A DNA stretch of 33,831 nucleotides, taken from positions 1 to 33,831 of IMG/VR virus record IMGVR_UViG_3300025598_000103; one strand, written 5' to 3'. A model generated the notes under the pieces. That model did no database searches and was not told where the DNA came from. It saw only the letters and a list, made by a program, of their open reading frames with translations. The DNA is from a virus. This document shows positions 21,426 through 29,563 of this stretch, piece after piece; the first letter of the stretch is position 1, and each line of letters begins with the position of its first letter. Both the position numbers and the translations under genes were made by a program.

Positions 21426-22834
21426 TAGTGTGAGTACGCTGGAGTTACAGTATAGTTTGAAGTATCAGATTTTAAAGCATTACTGTTTGTTTTTGGTCTA
21501 TAATGTGCTAATGCAGTATGTGAACCATCTTTTTCAACTTTGTGTAAAGTTACAGTAGCACCACTTCTTGATACTGCGTATTTTGTTTTTTTACTATTAA
21601 AAACTTTATTTAAAGGATGTTCACTTCCTGGAGTAACTGAAGCTTTAACTTTATGTTCTTCATTACCCATCACATGAACTTTAGACCAAGGCATTCCAGT
21701 ATGTGGTGTTAAATGTTTTTTCAACATACGACCAACCATTCTATGTCCTTCATCTCCGGTATTGTGTAATAAATGATGTATGTGGTCATGTAATTCTTCA
21801 GCTGTTGCTTTATGTACAGGTTGAGCTAATTTACTTGCTTTTTCTTCAACAGAAGAACGATTTGGTACACCTTCTTTCTTTCTGACAGCCTCGATATATC
21901 TTCCCCTTTCAGCAGCAGACTTATCGCCGTGACCCATTTCATGGTGAACTTTTTTCAATCCATCTCTTGCAATTTTTTCTGTATTTAATTTTCTAGTTGA
22001 ATGGTCCAACATACCATCTAAATGTATTGCAGGATTTTTAGTTGTTATTCTTTTTGAAGATTTAGATGATTTTAATGAAAATCCTTCATAACTATGCTCG
22101 TGTCCGGCACCAAATTCTTCTTTTAAATGACCTGGTACATAAGTTTTTACTGTAACATCCGACGGATTATCTTGAGTATCATTATGTTTGCCATTAGTAA
22201 ATCTTCCAATGTCGCCTTCTTTTGCTGTATGACCAACTGCAGCAATTCTAACGTGTGGTCCATGTTTTTGTTTCAATGATTCTATCATCGAACTTGCTGC
22301 TGCTTTACCGTGAGCTTGTCTAACTCTAAATTCTTTTTCTTGTGTTTTATTTGTAACATATTTGCTCTTCATATCTTTTAGAGCTTTTTCGTGCGGCGCC
22401 AAATCTTTTTTATGCTCTACTGAACCATATGTTCCATGTTGTGTGTGCATATGATGAATTAAGTGTATAATTGCTGAGTGTTCTGTTACTTTTCCTCCAG
22501 TATCACCTAAAAGTCCTAATTCTTTTTTTTCTTCATTTAAACGTGTATTTTCTTCTTCAAATTCTTCGTGCCCAGCTTTTTCCAATTCATCTTTAGTCGG
22601 ATGTTCAGCATTATGTTCCCAATGAACCAATTTTGTTATACCATTCAAATTTTTATTATAAAAAATAGCATGTTTACCATTAGGATTATTGAAGATATGA
22701 ACATCAACTTGGTGACCATCTTTTGTTGTATAAGAATGATGTGGTTTTAAAGAACTAAAATCATGGTCATCGCCAAAATTTTCTTTTAGTAATCCTGCCC
22801 TTTCACGATAAATCATTTCTTGTATTGTTGTCAT
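21425..22834 (-). CDS. His-rich late protein with possible PD-(D/E)XK-like core
   Basis: A 469-residue protein rich in His and Lys. The leader MTTIQEMIYRERAGLLKENF ends in L-K-E. A central segment reads DNPSDVTVK (about 222-230) followed by EGFSLKSSK (about 250-258), the spacing and residues expected of a PD-(D/E)XK nuclease core (Asp, then Ser/Glu-x-Lys), but only two motifs are visible. A helical, His-rich C-terminal part (about 330-400) follows, with a beta-rich end. It overlaps the ligase-like gene by four bases (ATGA). I rank nuclease as a hypothesis; otherwise it is a virion-associated protein of unknown role. Confidence 0.55.
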   Translation of the reverse strand: MTTIQEMIYRERAGLLKENFGDDHDFSSLKPHHSYTTKDGHQVDVHIFNNPNGKHAIFYNKNLNGITKLVHWEHNAEHPTKDELEKAGHEEFEEENTRLNEEKKELGLLGDTGGKVTEHSAIIHLIHHMHTQHGTYGSVEHKKDLAPHEKALKDMKSKYVTNKTQEKEFRVRQAHGKAAASSMIESLKQKHGPHVRIAAVGHTAKEGDIGRFTNGKHNDTQDNPSDVTVKTYVPGHLKEEFGAGHEHSYEGFSLKSSKSSKRITTKNPAIHLDGMLDHSTRKLNTEKIARDGLKKVHHEMGHGDKSAAERGRYIEAVRKKEGVPNRSSVEEKASKLAQPVHKATAEELHDHIHHLLHNTGDEGHRMVGRMLKKHLTPHTGMPWSKVHVMGNEEHKVKASVTPGSEHPLNKVFNSKKTKYAVSRSGATVTLHKVEKDGSHTALAHYRPKTNSNALKSDTSNYTVTPAYSH

Positions 22835-24009
22835 TTTCTTACCTTTAATAAATTGGCACGAGCAAACTCGGCACGGTTGACTAATTTTGTTGGTTCACCT
22901 GCATGATTCACTACAAAACCCTCAGGACCAGTTCTCTTACTATCTATATGATGTTCCAAACCACCTTCATGTTGTTCCAAATTTTTAACTAAAATATTTT
23001 TAGCTTGTTGTAAATGATGGTGCATTTTTAACAAATTATCATAGTCTTTCTTGTGTGCATCTATGTGTTTTATGTGTGCAGATAACTCAGTATTTTTACG
23101 AGCTTGTGCTGCTGGAGTTTTTAACTTACTGGATATTTTTTTATACTTATCAGTAATGTGAGCTTTTAAACCCTCAGCTGACGGTGTTTCACCTGTTCTA
23201 ACTGTATGATTTATATAGGTTGCTAAGTGTCCGGATTCACCTTGATGAGGTTCTGTGGACTTATACATGGTTTTACCATGTTCTTTGTGTATTTTTTCAG
23301 CCGCATCCATATGTTTATGAAACTCAGCTTGGTCTTTTTCAGAATAATGAATTTGTTTTGTGTCGTGATTAGGTGATTTTTGCCAAACATCAGGATGTTG
23401 TTTGAAATTGTGTAAGTCTGGATGAGAATCAGCTTTCATCGAGGTAATATCTTTACCGTGATATTGCGTGTGAATTACTATACCAATTTTAGATTTTTTG
23501 ATTCTATCAGCTTCATCTCCAGATGCGGTATATTTAATTGTGTTAGGCGTAAATGATACTTTACCATTCTTCTCATTTTTTAAATCAGTACCAGAGTGCA
23601 TAATATCACCTTGATATACGCCAGTTTTTGGTGCAACTTTTTTGAGGTGATTTAATGCTGCGTGGAGTTTTTCTACTAATCCTGGAGCATGACCATGGTT
23701 TTTTACGATATCTGCGTGTGTATAATTAATTTTTGGATTTTTATTGAAAGCAGATTTAGAAGCTACAAAGAATTTACCTGTTTCTGGATGATGACCAAAA
23801 ACCACAGAAGGAGAACCATCATACTTCATAGTCAAAGCAGAACTATTACCACCAGACTTCATATGTTCATGAGCTTGGTTTAGTGCGCCTTTGGCATGTT
23901 CAAATCCTTTTTTACCGTGAAATAGAGGCCTATCTTCAGCATGATGTATATGCTTAAGTTTTGAACCTTCTTCGGTTTCTTCTTTTAAAAAAGTTTTAAA
24001 CGATAACAT
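22831..24009 (-). CDS. Ligase-like covalent nucleotidyltransferase candidate with capsid-targeting-like leader
   Basis: A 392-residue protein, first gene of the late block. The leader MLSFKTFLKEETEE carries an L-K-E site. The core has features of DNA/RNA ligases and capping enzymes: a KxDG motif (TMKYDGSPSVVFG, Lys62), GVYQGDIMH at about 130-138 (motif III-like), KIGIVIHTQYHG at about 174-185 and a C-terminal EGFVV (about 363-367) followed by KLVNRAEF (about 375-382), as in motifs IV and V. A helical His/Lys-rich insert of about 170 residues separates these. The start at 24009 has AAGGA upstream and a late promoter box at 24055-24062. Other names used for relatives are of the DUF type; activity is unproven. 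Confidence 0.65.
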   Translation of the reverse strand: MLSFKTFLKEETEEGSKLKHIHHAEDRPLFHGKKGFEHAKGALNQAHEHMKSGGNSSALTMKYDGSPSVVFGHHPETGKFFVASKSAFNKNPKINYTHADIVKNHGHAPGLVEKLHAALNHLKKVAPKTGVYQGDIMHSGTDLKNEKNGKVSFTPNTIKYTASGDEADRIKKSKIGIVIHTQYHGKDITSMKADSHPDLHNFKQHPDVWQKSPNHDTKQIHYSEKDQAEFHKHMDAAEKIHKEHGKTMYKSTEPHQGESGHLATYINHTVRTGETPSAEGLKAHITDKYKKISSKLKTPAAQARKNTELSAHIKHIDAHKKDYDNLLKMHHHLQQAKNILVKNLEQHEGGLEHHIDSKRTGPEGFVVNHAGEPTKLVNRAEFARANLLKVRK

Positions 24010-24054
24010 TGATTTCCTTACAGACTTGCAACACACTTCGGTTGCCGTACACCT

Positions 24055-24062
24055 TATTTATA
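24055..24062 (-). promoter_or_regulatory. T4-type late promoter (TATAAATA)
   Basis: The minus strand reads TATAAATA (24062-24055), an exact T4 late-promoter core, 46 bases upstream of the ligase-like gene start in the only gap of more than 100 bases in this part of the window. It would be read by host polymerase with the gp55/gp33-type late factors and drive the capsid-targeted block. Confidence 0.7.
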
Positions 24063-24133
24063 CAACTTTTAAAATTTAATAATATAACTGTATAAATGTT
24101 GGCTTCGATACATAGTGCCAAAAAATGTTCGAT

Positions 24134-24847
24134 TTAAAACTTAGTTCCTTCAAAATCCAGCCAATAAGTTCTCATTTCACCTTTGCCTTTGAGTAAATAA
24201 AAAGGTAATGTGTGTACTAAACCTCGACTAGAGTTATAATAGATAAGTTCTTTAGGTCCGGTATCGAGAGCCCATGCAAAATGAGATGTACCGGTATCAC
24301 CACCTATAAAAACCTGTGTATTCATAATGTGGTGAAGATTTTCTATAAAATTAGTACTGACTTGCCATCTAGATGTATCATAATCAGTTAAATCAACATT
24401 AGGTGATACACAAAGAACTCTTTCAAAATTATTCGGATATCCTTGTTCACATATTTTTAATATTTTTTCAAAAACTGGCTTAGGCCAATTTCTGTATGTA
24501 TTGTACGGAGCATCTAAGACTGGACATACAACAATTTTGAATTCTGGTTTTTGATGGTTTGGTATTTTTACCAAATCTCCAATGATATCACGAAAATCCC
24601 ACAGATTGACATTTTTCCAAGGTAAATCTTGATTTCCTTCAAAAGCAGAAAAATAATCGGTCATTCCAATCATCCAAGTATGAAAATTTTGTACATATTT
24701 TTCTTGACTTAGTGCCGCAGGATCAATCCAAAATCTAATTTTATCATCATTAACTTTTCTTAGATGTTCAACTACATTAGCAACTGCAATTAAATCTCCG
24801 TTGCGAATACAATTACCAAAAACACCTTTACGAATATTATAAATCAT
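24134..24847 (-). CDS. Glycosyltransferase family 9-like protein
   Basis: A 237-residue protein with the C-terminal signature of heptosyltransferase-type GT-B enzymes: QVFIGGDTGTSHFAWAL at about 178-194, where the sugar nucleotide binds, preceded by a VLCVSPN strand. The N-terminal half looks like a shortened first Rossmann domain (GNCIRNGDLIAVANVVEHLR), so the protein is smaller than the 320-350 residues of typical heptosyltransferases. It closes the glycan cassette, overlaps the next gene by four bases and is followed by a 124-base gap containing the late promoter. Confidence 0.65.
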   Translation of the reverse strand: MIYNIRKGVFGNCIRNGDLIAVANVVEHLRKVNDDKIRFWIDPAALSQEKYVQNFHTWMIGMTDYFSAFEGNQDLPWKNVNLWDFRDIIGDLVKIPNHQKPEFKIVVCPVLDAPYNTYRNWPKPVFEKILKICEQGYPNNFERVLCVSPNVDLTDYDTSRWQVSTNFIENLHHIMNTQVFIGGDTGTSHFAWALDTGPKELIYYNSSRGLVHTLPFYLLKGKGEMRTYWLDFEGTKF

Positions 24848-25572
24848 ATTACTAAATCCTTAACATAAACTAATTTTGATTTGCGATTACCATAATAGTG
24901 TCGCTTGAAGTCAAACTCAACAGGTTGACCATCCCACATTCTCATATCTTCGTCCCAGCAAACAATAGTTTCTTTATTCATTAAATCAGCAATAATACCA
25001 ATACCTGTAAACGTAGTAATAAAAGGATTAGGATTATTTTTAATAATATTCAAATTTTCCATAATTGGTTTTGAATAGTCGAGATAGATTACTTTTAATG
25101 GGTCTGGTTTTACCCCATGTTCAACTATATTGGTATTTCTTCGTGTATCAATCGTTTCATGATTCCATCGGTCACCAATGACAGTTTTACTCATAATATC
25201 ACTTAAAGTAAAAGGCATTGGTCCAACCTGTATCTCAAAATCATCATCCACTTCAAACAACATTCTGTAATTATCATTCACCCAATTCTCATAACGACAA
25301 GTTTCAATAGGTCGATTTTCATTCTCTTGGTCCATGCGAGTCCATGAACTAAGCTTCATAATATCACCATAGGTAAATACTTCATCAGCAAATTCAACTG
25401 AATTAAACATTGGCTGATATAGTAAAAATTCTTTAATGCCATTGAACTTACGCATTTCTGGTCGAATAATAATATCAATTTTTTCATTAACATATTTTGA
25501 AATGCCAGAAATTACTGGTAAAGCATTACAAAAATCACCAAGATTGGCCGTACAATCAATTTGTATTTTCAT
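24844..25572 (-). CDS. Glycosyltransferase-like protein (GT-B, GT9-related)
   Basis: A 242-residue protein beginning MKIQIDCTANLGDFCNALPVISG, the N-terminal loop-rich start of GT-B enzymes that build a nucleotide-sugar cleft. TFTGIGIIADLMNKETIVCW near the end resembles the second-domain substrate loop. The start at 25572 is chosen because AAGGA is correctly spaced; a longer frame to 25641 would overlap the preceding gene by 86 bases. It may act as a partner of the following GT9-like protein. Classification is tentative. Confidence 0.6.
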   Translation of the reverse strand: MKIQIDCTANLGDFCNALPVISGISKYVNEKIDIIIRPEMRKFNGIKEFLLYQPMFNSVEFADEVFTYGDIMKLSSWTRMDQENENRPIETCRYENWVNDNYRMLFEVDDDFEIQVGPMPFTLSDIMSKTVIGDRWNHETIDTRRNTNIVEHGVKPDPLKVIYLDYSKPIMENLNIIKNNPNPFITTFTGIGIIADLMNKETIVCWDEDMRMWDGQPVEFDFKRHYYGNRKSKLVYVKDLVI

Positions 25573-26359
25573 TATATTCCTTAAAAGCAACAAACCAGTT
25601 ATCTGGAGATACTGGATGTAATTCAAATATATTTGGTGCAAACAGATATGACATCAATAACATAGTTTGGTCATCATCAATTAAATCGTTCTTAACCATT
25701 TCTTCAATAGAATGGTGAACAAGATATTCTAATTTTGACCACATTTCTCTGCCAGCAACAATACACGGGCCAGTAATATGGACATCATTATTAGCAATAA
25801 CATCTTGAATAATTGTTCCTTCTTTCCATTCTTTGATGTTAAACAAATGAATTTTTTCTTTATCGAACGGATATTGCCAAAGTTCCACACCATTAAGTGT
25901 AGATTCATCACGGCAATAACCAAAGTCAAGCCAAGCAACCAAGTCAGTTACAGCATGACCTAGTTCAATAGCTTTAGAAACAAAAGTGGATTTTAAAGCA
26001 TTTACTACAACATAATCAGCATTCCAATATTCTGGATTGCGTACTTGCATGGGATTTATTTTCGCTTGATATTCTGGATTCTTTTGAACCGTAGAAACTT
26101 TTTCACGGAGTTTTTCAAATGAATTTTGAAAATCAACTACAAGAATTTCGGTTGGATTATCTTTACGATAAAATTTAATATCTTCAACAAATCTTTCTTC
26201 GGTATACACAATCATTTTATTTTTGATTGTGCTCATATTACCAAATCTTTGTAGATAAGTTTGATTAGTTCTCTGTAAATAATGTGGTAGACCTTTGTCT
26301 GGAGTCCAATCACCACGACCAATATCAAAGAAGGCTGTTACAATAGTAATTTCATTCAT
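25556..26359 (-). CDS. HtrL/YibB-type glycosyltransferase-like protein
   Basis: A 267-residue protein with the N-terminal signature of the HtrL/YibB/WlaTC family (EITIVTAFFDIGRGDW) and its YVVVNALKSTFVSKAIELG..AWLDFGYCRD segment at about 122-157, where an acidic pair would bind the metal and sugar nucleotide. Members are found in lipopolysaccharide and capsule gene clusters. It overlaps neighbours on both sides by 8 and 17 bases. No ribosome binding site is evident, suggesting coupled translation with the upstream gene. Confidence 0.75.
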   Translation of the reverse strand: MNEITIVTAFFDIGRGDWTPDKGLPHYLQRTNQTYLQRFGNMSTIKNKMIVYTEERFVEDIKFYRKDNPTEILVVDFQNSFEKLREKVSTVQKNPEYQAKINPMQVRNPEYWNADYVVVNALKSTFVSKAIELGHAVTDLVAWLDFGYCRDESTLNGVELWQYPFDKEKIHLFNIKEWKEGTIIQDVIANNDVHITGPCIVAGREMWSKLEYLVHHSIEEMVKNDLIDDDQTMLLMSYLFAPNIFELHPVSPDNWFVAFKEYNENTN

Positions 26360-27080
26360 AATAATATTTTTTATAATTGTTAATAATTTGTATATCGCTT
26401 GATTGGTTACTTATAAACGATTCATAATCAAATCCAGGTTTATGGTTATGTGTATCAGTTCTATGTGGATTTACCGAATAATCTTTTCCACAAAGATAAT
26501 AATAAACATTCATCAAACAATCAACATAACCTAAAGGTGGATATTGATTATGTAATTTATAAATTTCTCCAAGATACTTAGTTATTTTATCATAATTTTC
26601 TAAAAATGTCAAGACATTAAATATTGAACCGCCACCAGCACCATACTGTTTAAATGTAGGTCTTTTACCACAAAACTTTTCAATCAAATCATGTATTTGT
26701 TCCGGTATAATATTACCAATTCTTGTATCAGCACAAGCGTGTTCCCAAGTTGCTTCTACCGTAATTGGTCTGGTAATTAATACATCATCTTCCATCATAA
26801 TAATATGTGATGTGTTGCATCGTTGGCAAGCTTCTTTAAATCTTTCTAAAAATTGAAGAACATTCTCAAGTGGCCATCCATATTCACCAAAAGTACCACC
26901 AAGGCGATTTTCATAGATTACACAATCACAATTATATTGTTTGGCAATATTAAGATATTCTGGTCTGTTTCCGTCAACAGCTAAAAAATAATAACTATCA
27001 GGATGATGTAACCTGACATTTTGAATAGCAACTTCCGTAGCTTTCGGATAAACCGAAGCAATATGAAAAAATGATATCAT
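26352..27080 (-). CDS. GT-A-type glycosyltransferase-like protein
   Basis: A 242-residue protein with a DxD-like metal site in IIMMEDDVLITRP (Glu97-Asp98-Asp99) and the preceding ISFFHIASVYPKATEVAIQNVRLH, a strand-helix start of nucleotide-sugar transferases. GAGGGSIFNVLTFL and PPLGYVDCLMNVYYYL segments lie where the acceptor side would be. It is likely to add a sugar to a phage or host glycan in concert with the other transferases. A chance sigma70-like string lies inside the gene and is not called. Donor and acceptor unknown. Confidence 0.7.
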   Translation of the reverse strand: MISFFHIASVYPKATEVAIQNVRLHHPDSYYFLAVDGNRPEYLNIAKQYNCDCVIYENRLGGTFGEYGWPLENVLQFLERFKEACQRCNTSHIIMMEDDVLITRPITVEATWEHACADTRIGNIIPEQIHDLIEKFCGKRPTFKQYGAGGGSIFNVLTFLENYDKITKYLGEIYKLHNQYPPLGYVDCLMNVYYYLCGKDYSVNPHRTDTHNHKPGFDYESFISNQSSDIQIINNYKKYYYE

Positions 27081-27625
27081 GCTTTTATTCCATAAAAATA
27101 TAAATCCATAGGTTCTGTACCACTAAACCAACCTAAACTAAATTGAAACTCTTTAAACATTGATTCAATATCAAAGTGTTCACGAAAATCTTTTTCACTT
27201 AAATTTCTGTAATATTCCCAACCAATATTTCTTGTTAATGGTGATGCATCTGGATCCGACCTACTTGTACCATGTTCTAATCTAGCACCAGTTGCACAAG
27301 TCATTATAATCAATCCGTCAGTCTTACACATTCTGTGCATATTAGTAAATGTTGCAACCCATTCTGGATTATGTTCAAAACACTCACATGAAATAATTGT
27401 ATCGAATGTTTCATTTGGTGCATCAAAGTCTTGACCTTGACAAACAATATCAACACCATTTCCTGGACCCACATCAATTCCAACGTAATCACAATTAGAG
27501 AAAAAATCTCTTGCGGATCCATTAATGTTTAGACTTCCAACTTCTAATACTTTTTTGCCATTAAAATAACCAGAAAAATTATTTTTAACTGATTGTAAAA
27601 ATTCTCTTTGTTGTGGATGTGACAT
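27077..27625 (-). CDS. SAM-dependent methyltransferase (class I)
   Basis: A 182-residue Rossmann methyltransferase. The SAM-binding motif I reads KVLEVGSLNINGS at about residues 25-37, the acidic residue binding the ribose is Asp51 (VGIDVGPGNG) and motif IV is FDTIISCECFEHNPEW at about 72-87, where the Glu-His pair is typical of small-molecule or sugar methyltransferases of the Methyltransf_11 type. It lies in the glycan cassette with a four-base overlap to the next glycosyltransferase; a sugar O-methylation is plausible. AGGATATTAAA precedes the ATG. Confidence 0.85.
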   Translation of the reverse strand: MSHPQQREFLQSVKNNFSGYFNGKKVLEVGSLNINGSARDFFSNCDYVGIDVGPGNGVDIVCQGQDFDAPNETFDTIISCECFEHNPEWVATFTNMHRMCKTDGLIIMTCATGARLEHGTSRSDPDASPLTRNIGWEYYRNLSEKDFREHFDIESMFKEFQFSLGWFSGTEPMDLYFYGIKA

Positions 27626-27626
27626 T

Positions 27627-28382
27627 TTAATATCCTGACCTTTTTTTGATTAACTCTTTAACTTCTTCATTATCTTTTTGTTCTGCTCTTGGTACAAATA
27701 AAGCTTTTTGTCTTTTATTTTTTACATCATCCGTTGGTATTAAATAATAAGTAGCAATACTTTTTCTGTATTGTCCCTCAGGTGAAAATATACCTTCGGT
27801 TACTCCATGCCAAGAATTTTGTGTAGTATCAAATATGACTGCTCGATTAAAAAGTGGAGGTATTGATTTGATAAGTTCTTTTGGTTGTTGTGCTTCTTCA
27901 TCATGTGACCATAAACCCAAATTACCACCCCAAGATTCTTGCCAATTAGGATTCATGTATACAATTAAATTGAGTTTGCGCTTCATGTCTAATTTAGGAT
28001 GAATATCATAATCAAAATGAACATTCAAATAATCACCTGCTTGGTGCATGTGCACACCACCTCCGTGTAAACCATAATCAGCAACTAATTGTTTTTGTTT
28101 AGTTAGTGTTCTAAGATTATTTACAAATTCAAAATCAAGCAAATGAAATATTGCTTTATAAACATTCTTATCAAGTTTTAACCAATTCTGAATAGTTCTT
28201 TTCTTTTCAATCGCATTATCATATTTGCCATCAACATTTTTCTCGTAATCGGATGGTAAATCTTTAACAATTTCTTCTGCAAATTCTTTAGTAAAGAAAT
28301 TATCAATCACTACATGATTAAATGGTTCTTGTGAAAGAAAATCTTCAGATAATTTATTCCAATTTTGTTTATTAATATACAT
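27627..28382 (-). CDS. 2-oxoglutarate/Fe(II)-dependent dioxygenase
   Basis: A 251-residue double-stranded beta-helix oxygenase. The Fe(II) triad reads His122-x-Asp124 (LNVHFDYD) and His192 (NSWHGVT), with Arg206 (YRKS) as the likely 2-oxoglutarate anchor; RKLNLIVYMNPNW and GGNLGLW are the core strands of the prolyl 4-hydroxylase-type family. It may hydroxylate a sugar, a lipid A or a protein; the neighbours (methyltransferases and glycosyltransferases) favour a glycan target. Such oxygenases are common in marine T4-like phages. The start overlaps the next gene's stop. Confidence 0.88.
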   Translation of the reverse strand: MYINKQNWNKLSEDFLSQEPFNHVVIDNFFTKEFAEEIVKDLPSDYEKNVDGKYDNAIEKKRTIQNWLKLDKNVYKAIFHLLDFEFVNNLRTLTKQKQLVADYGLHGGGVHMHQAGDYLNVHFDYDIHPKLDMKRKLNLIVYMNPNWQESWGGNLGLWSHDEEAQQPKELIKSIPPLFNRAVIFDTTQNSWHGVTEGIFSPEGQYRKSIATYYLIPTDDVKNKRQKALFVPRAEQKDNEEVKELIKKRSGY

Positions 28383-29035
28383 TATATTTTTGTTTTATAT
28401 TCATTTAAATAATTCATACCACCAGCATGGTAAAAATTTACTCTTTGCTCACCGATAAGTAAAAGTTGGCCATCAGTTTTATAATCCATACAAACATCAT
28501 CTAACCAACCTTTTTCTCTAATATATTTTTTCCATGCCATCTCTGCAATATTATCAAAGCCATATTTTCTTAACATATCAAAGTTCCATGTTTCTTTGAT
28601 AAAACTAATTTCACCAAAGTAAGATAACATAGCACACTCATCACCATTGGTTGTTGCCACCAATTTTTTATTTTTAGAAGCGTGTGTTTCAATAATTTTG
28701 TTAATATCAATACTAGGATTTACATCATAATTTGTTTTAAATACATGAGTAAATCCTTTTGATTGTAGATAATCTAACCCCATGTTCATGCAAGTAGTTT
28801 CGGCAGGAGTATTATTAGTCATAGTATTTCTACCATCAACTAAAGTTGAATTATCGGCATCATAGAGAAAGCTATTACAATACTTTAATGCTTTTTCTGT
28901 CACCAAAGTATGACTAGTTAGGCAGATATGGTAACCGGATTTACTTAACTTCTCACAAATTGTTTCGGTCATAAAATGACGTATTTCATTATCACAATAA
29001 GTTGTAATAAGAATGGCAATTTTATTTTTATCCAT
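28382..29035 (-). CDS. Glycosyltransferase-like protein
   Basis: A 217-residue protein with a strand-helix start (KIAILITTYCDNEIRHFM) and VFKTNYDVNPSIDINKI at about 98-114, a DxD-like site as in GT-A enzymes. CAMLSYFGEISFIKETWNF and YKTDGQLLLIGEQRV fit the acceptor half. Sequence divergence is high and no family name is given. It is flanked by a methyltransferase-like protein and the dioxygenase, with overlaps on both sides, so a role in the same glycan pathway is the simplest reading. Confidence 0.6.
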   Translation of the reverse strand: MDKNKIAILITTYCDNEIRHFMTETICEKLSKSGYHICLTSHTLVTEKALKYCNSFLYDADNSTLVDGRNTMTNNTPAETTCMNMGLDYLQSKGFTHVFKTNYDVNPSIDINKIIETHASKNKKLVATTNGDECAMLSYFGEISFIKETWNFDMLRKYGFDNIAEMAWKKYIREKGWLDDVCMDYKTDGQLLLIGEQRVNFYHAGGMNYLNEYKTKI

Positions 29036-29561
29036 GAACTCTCTTTAGAATTGTCAAACCATTATTATTGATACGTCTTTCAATCAATTGCCATTCAGGA
29101 TGAGAATCTATAAACTCTTGAATAGCAGGCCAAATACCTCTGCCACCAAATTCTCCGTTTGTAGCATAAGTTGTTGTATCATGAAAACCAATATACTTTC
29201 TTGCTTTATTGGCATGTAACTGTAATTCAACCTTTACTTGTTCGTAGATATGTAAACTATCAACAAATAAGAAATCTGTTGGTGCAATTTCTACAGCTCT
29301 CGTATCATCAATATGTAATGTTACATTACGACCAGCATTTCTAAAATCTTCAAATAATTTTGGAATATAATCATGTGGTCTATATTCATAACTATGTAAT
29401 TCAATATCATGTCTTAGGAAAGCAAGTGTGCTTTGTGCATGACCAACACCCAATTCAGTAACGTGTTTACATTCAGATGTTAATTGCGATAATAATGGTA
29501 AATGCTCATGAATGTCTGTATCTTTTGCACAAGCGTCTTGGTATAATTGTTCAAAGTTCAT
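29028..29561 (-). CDS. Class I methyltransferase-like protein
   Basis: A 177-residue Rossmann protein. CKHVTELGVGHAQSTLAFL at about residues 31-49 is the SAM motif I, HSYEYRP at about 56-62 carries the ribose-binding acid and DFLFVDSLHIYEQVKVEL at about 95-112 is motif IV. KYIGFHDT further on is shared with the Methyltransf_24/cephalosporin-hydroxylase-type group, whose members act on sugars in antibiotic and polysaccharide pathways. AGGACTTAAAA gives the start. Eight-base overlap with the next gene. Confidence 0.75.
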   Translation of the reverse strand: MNFEQLYQDACAKDTDIHEHLPLLSQLTSECKHVTELGVGHAQSTLAFLRHDIELHSYEYRPHDYIPKLFEDFRNAGRNVTLHIDDTRAVEIAPTDFLFVDSLHIYEQVKVELQLHANKARKYIGFHDTTTYATNGEFGGRGIWPAIQEFIDSHPEWQLIERRINNNGLTILKRVHG

Positions 29562-29563
29562 TT

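Noticed and set aside
24099-24121. TTGGC/GCCAA hairpin in the gap after the glycan cassette, as a terminator
   Set aside because: Only five base pairs with a 13-base loop and no U-run after it on the transcribed strand.
26584-26612. TTGACA-N17-TAAAAT on the minus strand within a glycosyltransferase gene
   Set aside because: It is inside coding sequence more than 200 bases from the next gene start and has none of the upstream elements of the other promoters; treated as chance, though an internal promoter cannot be excluded.
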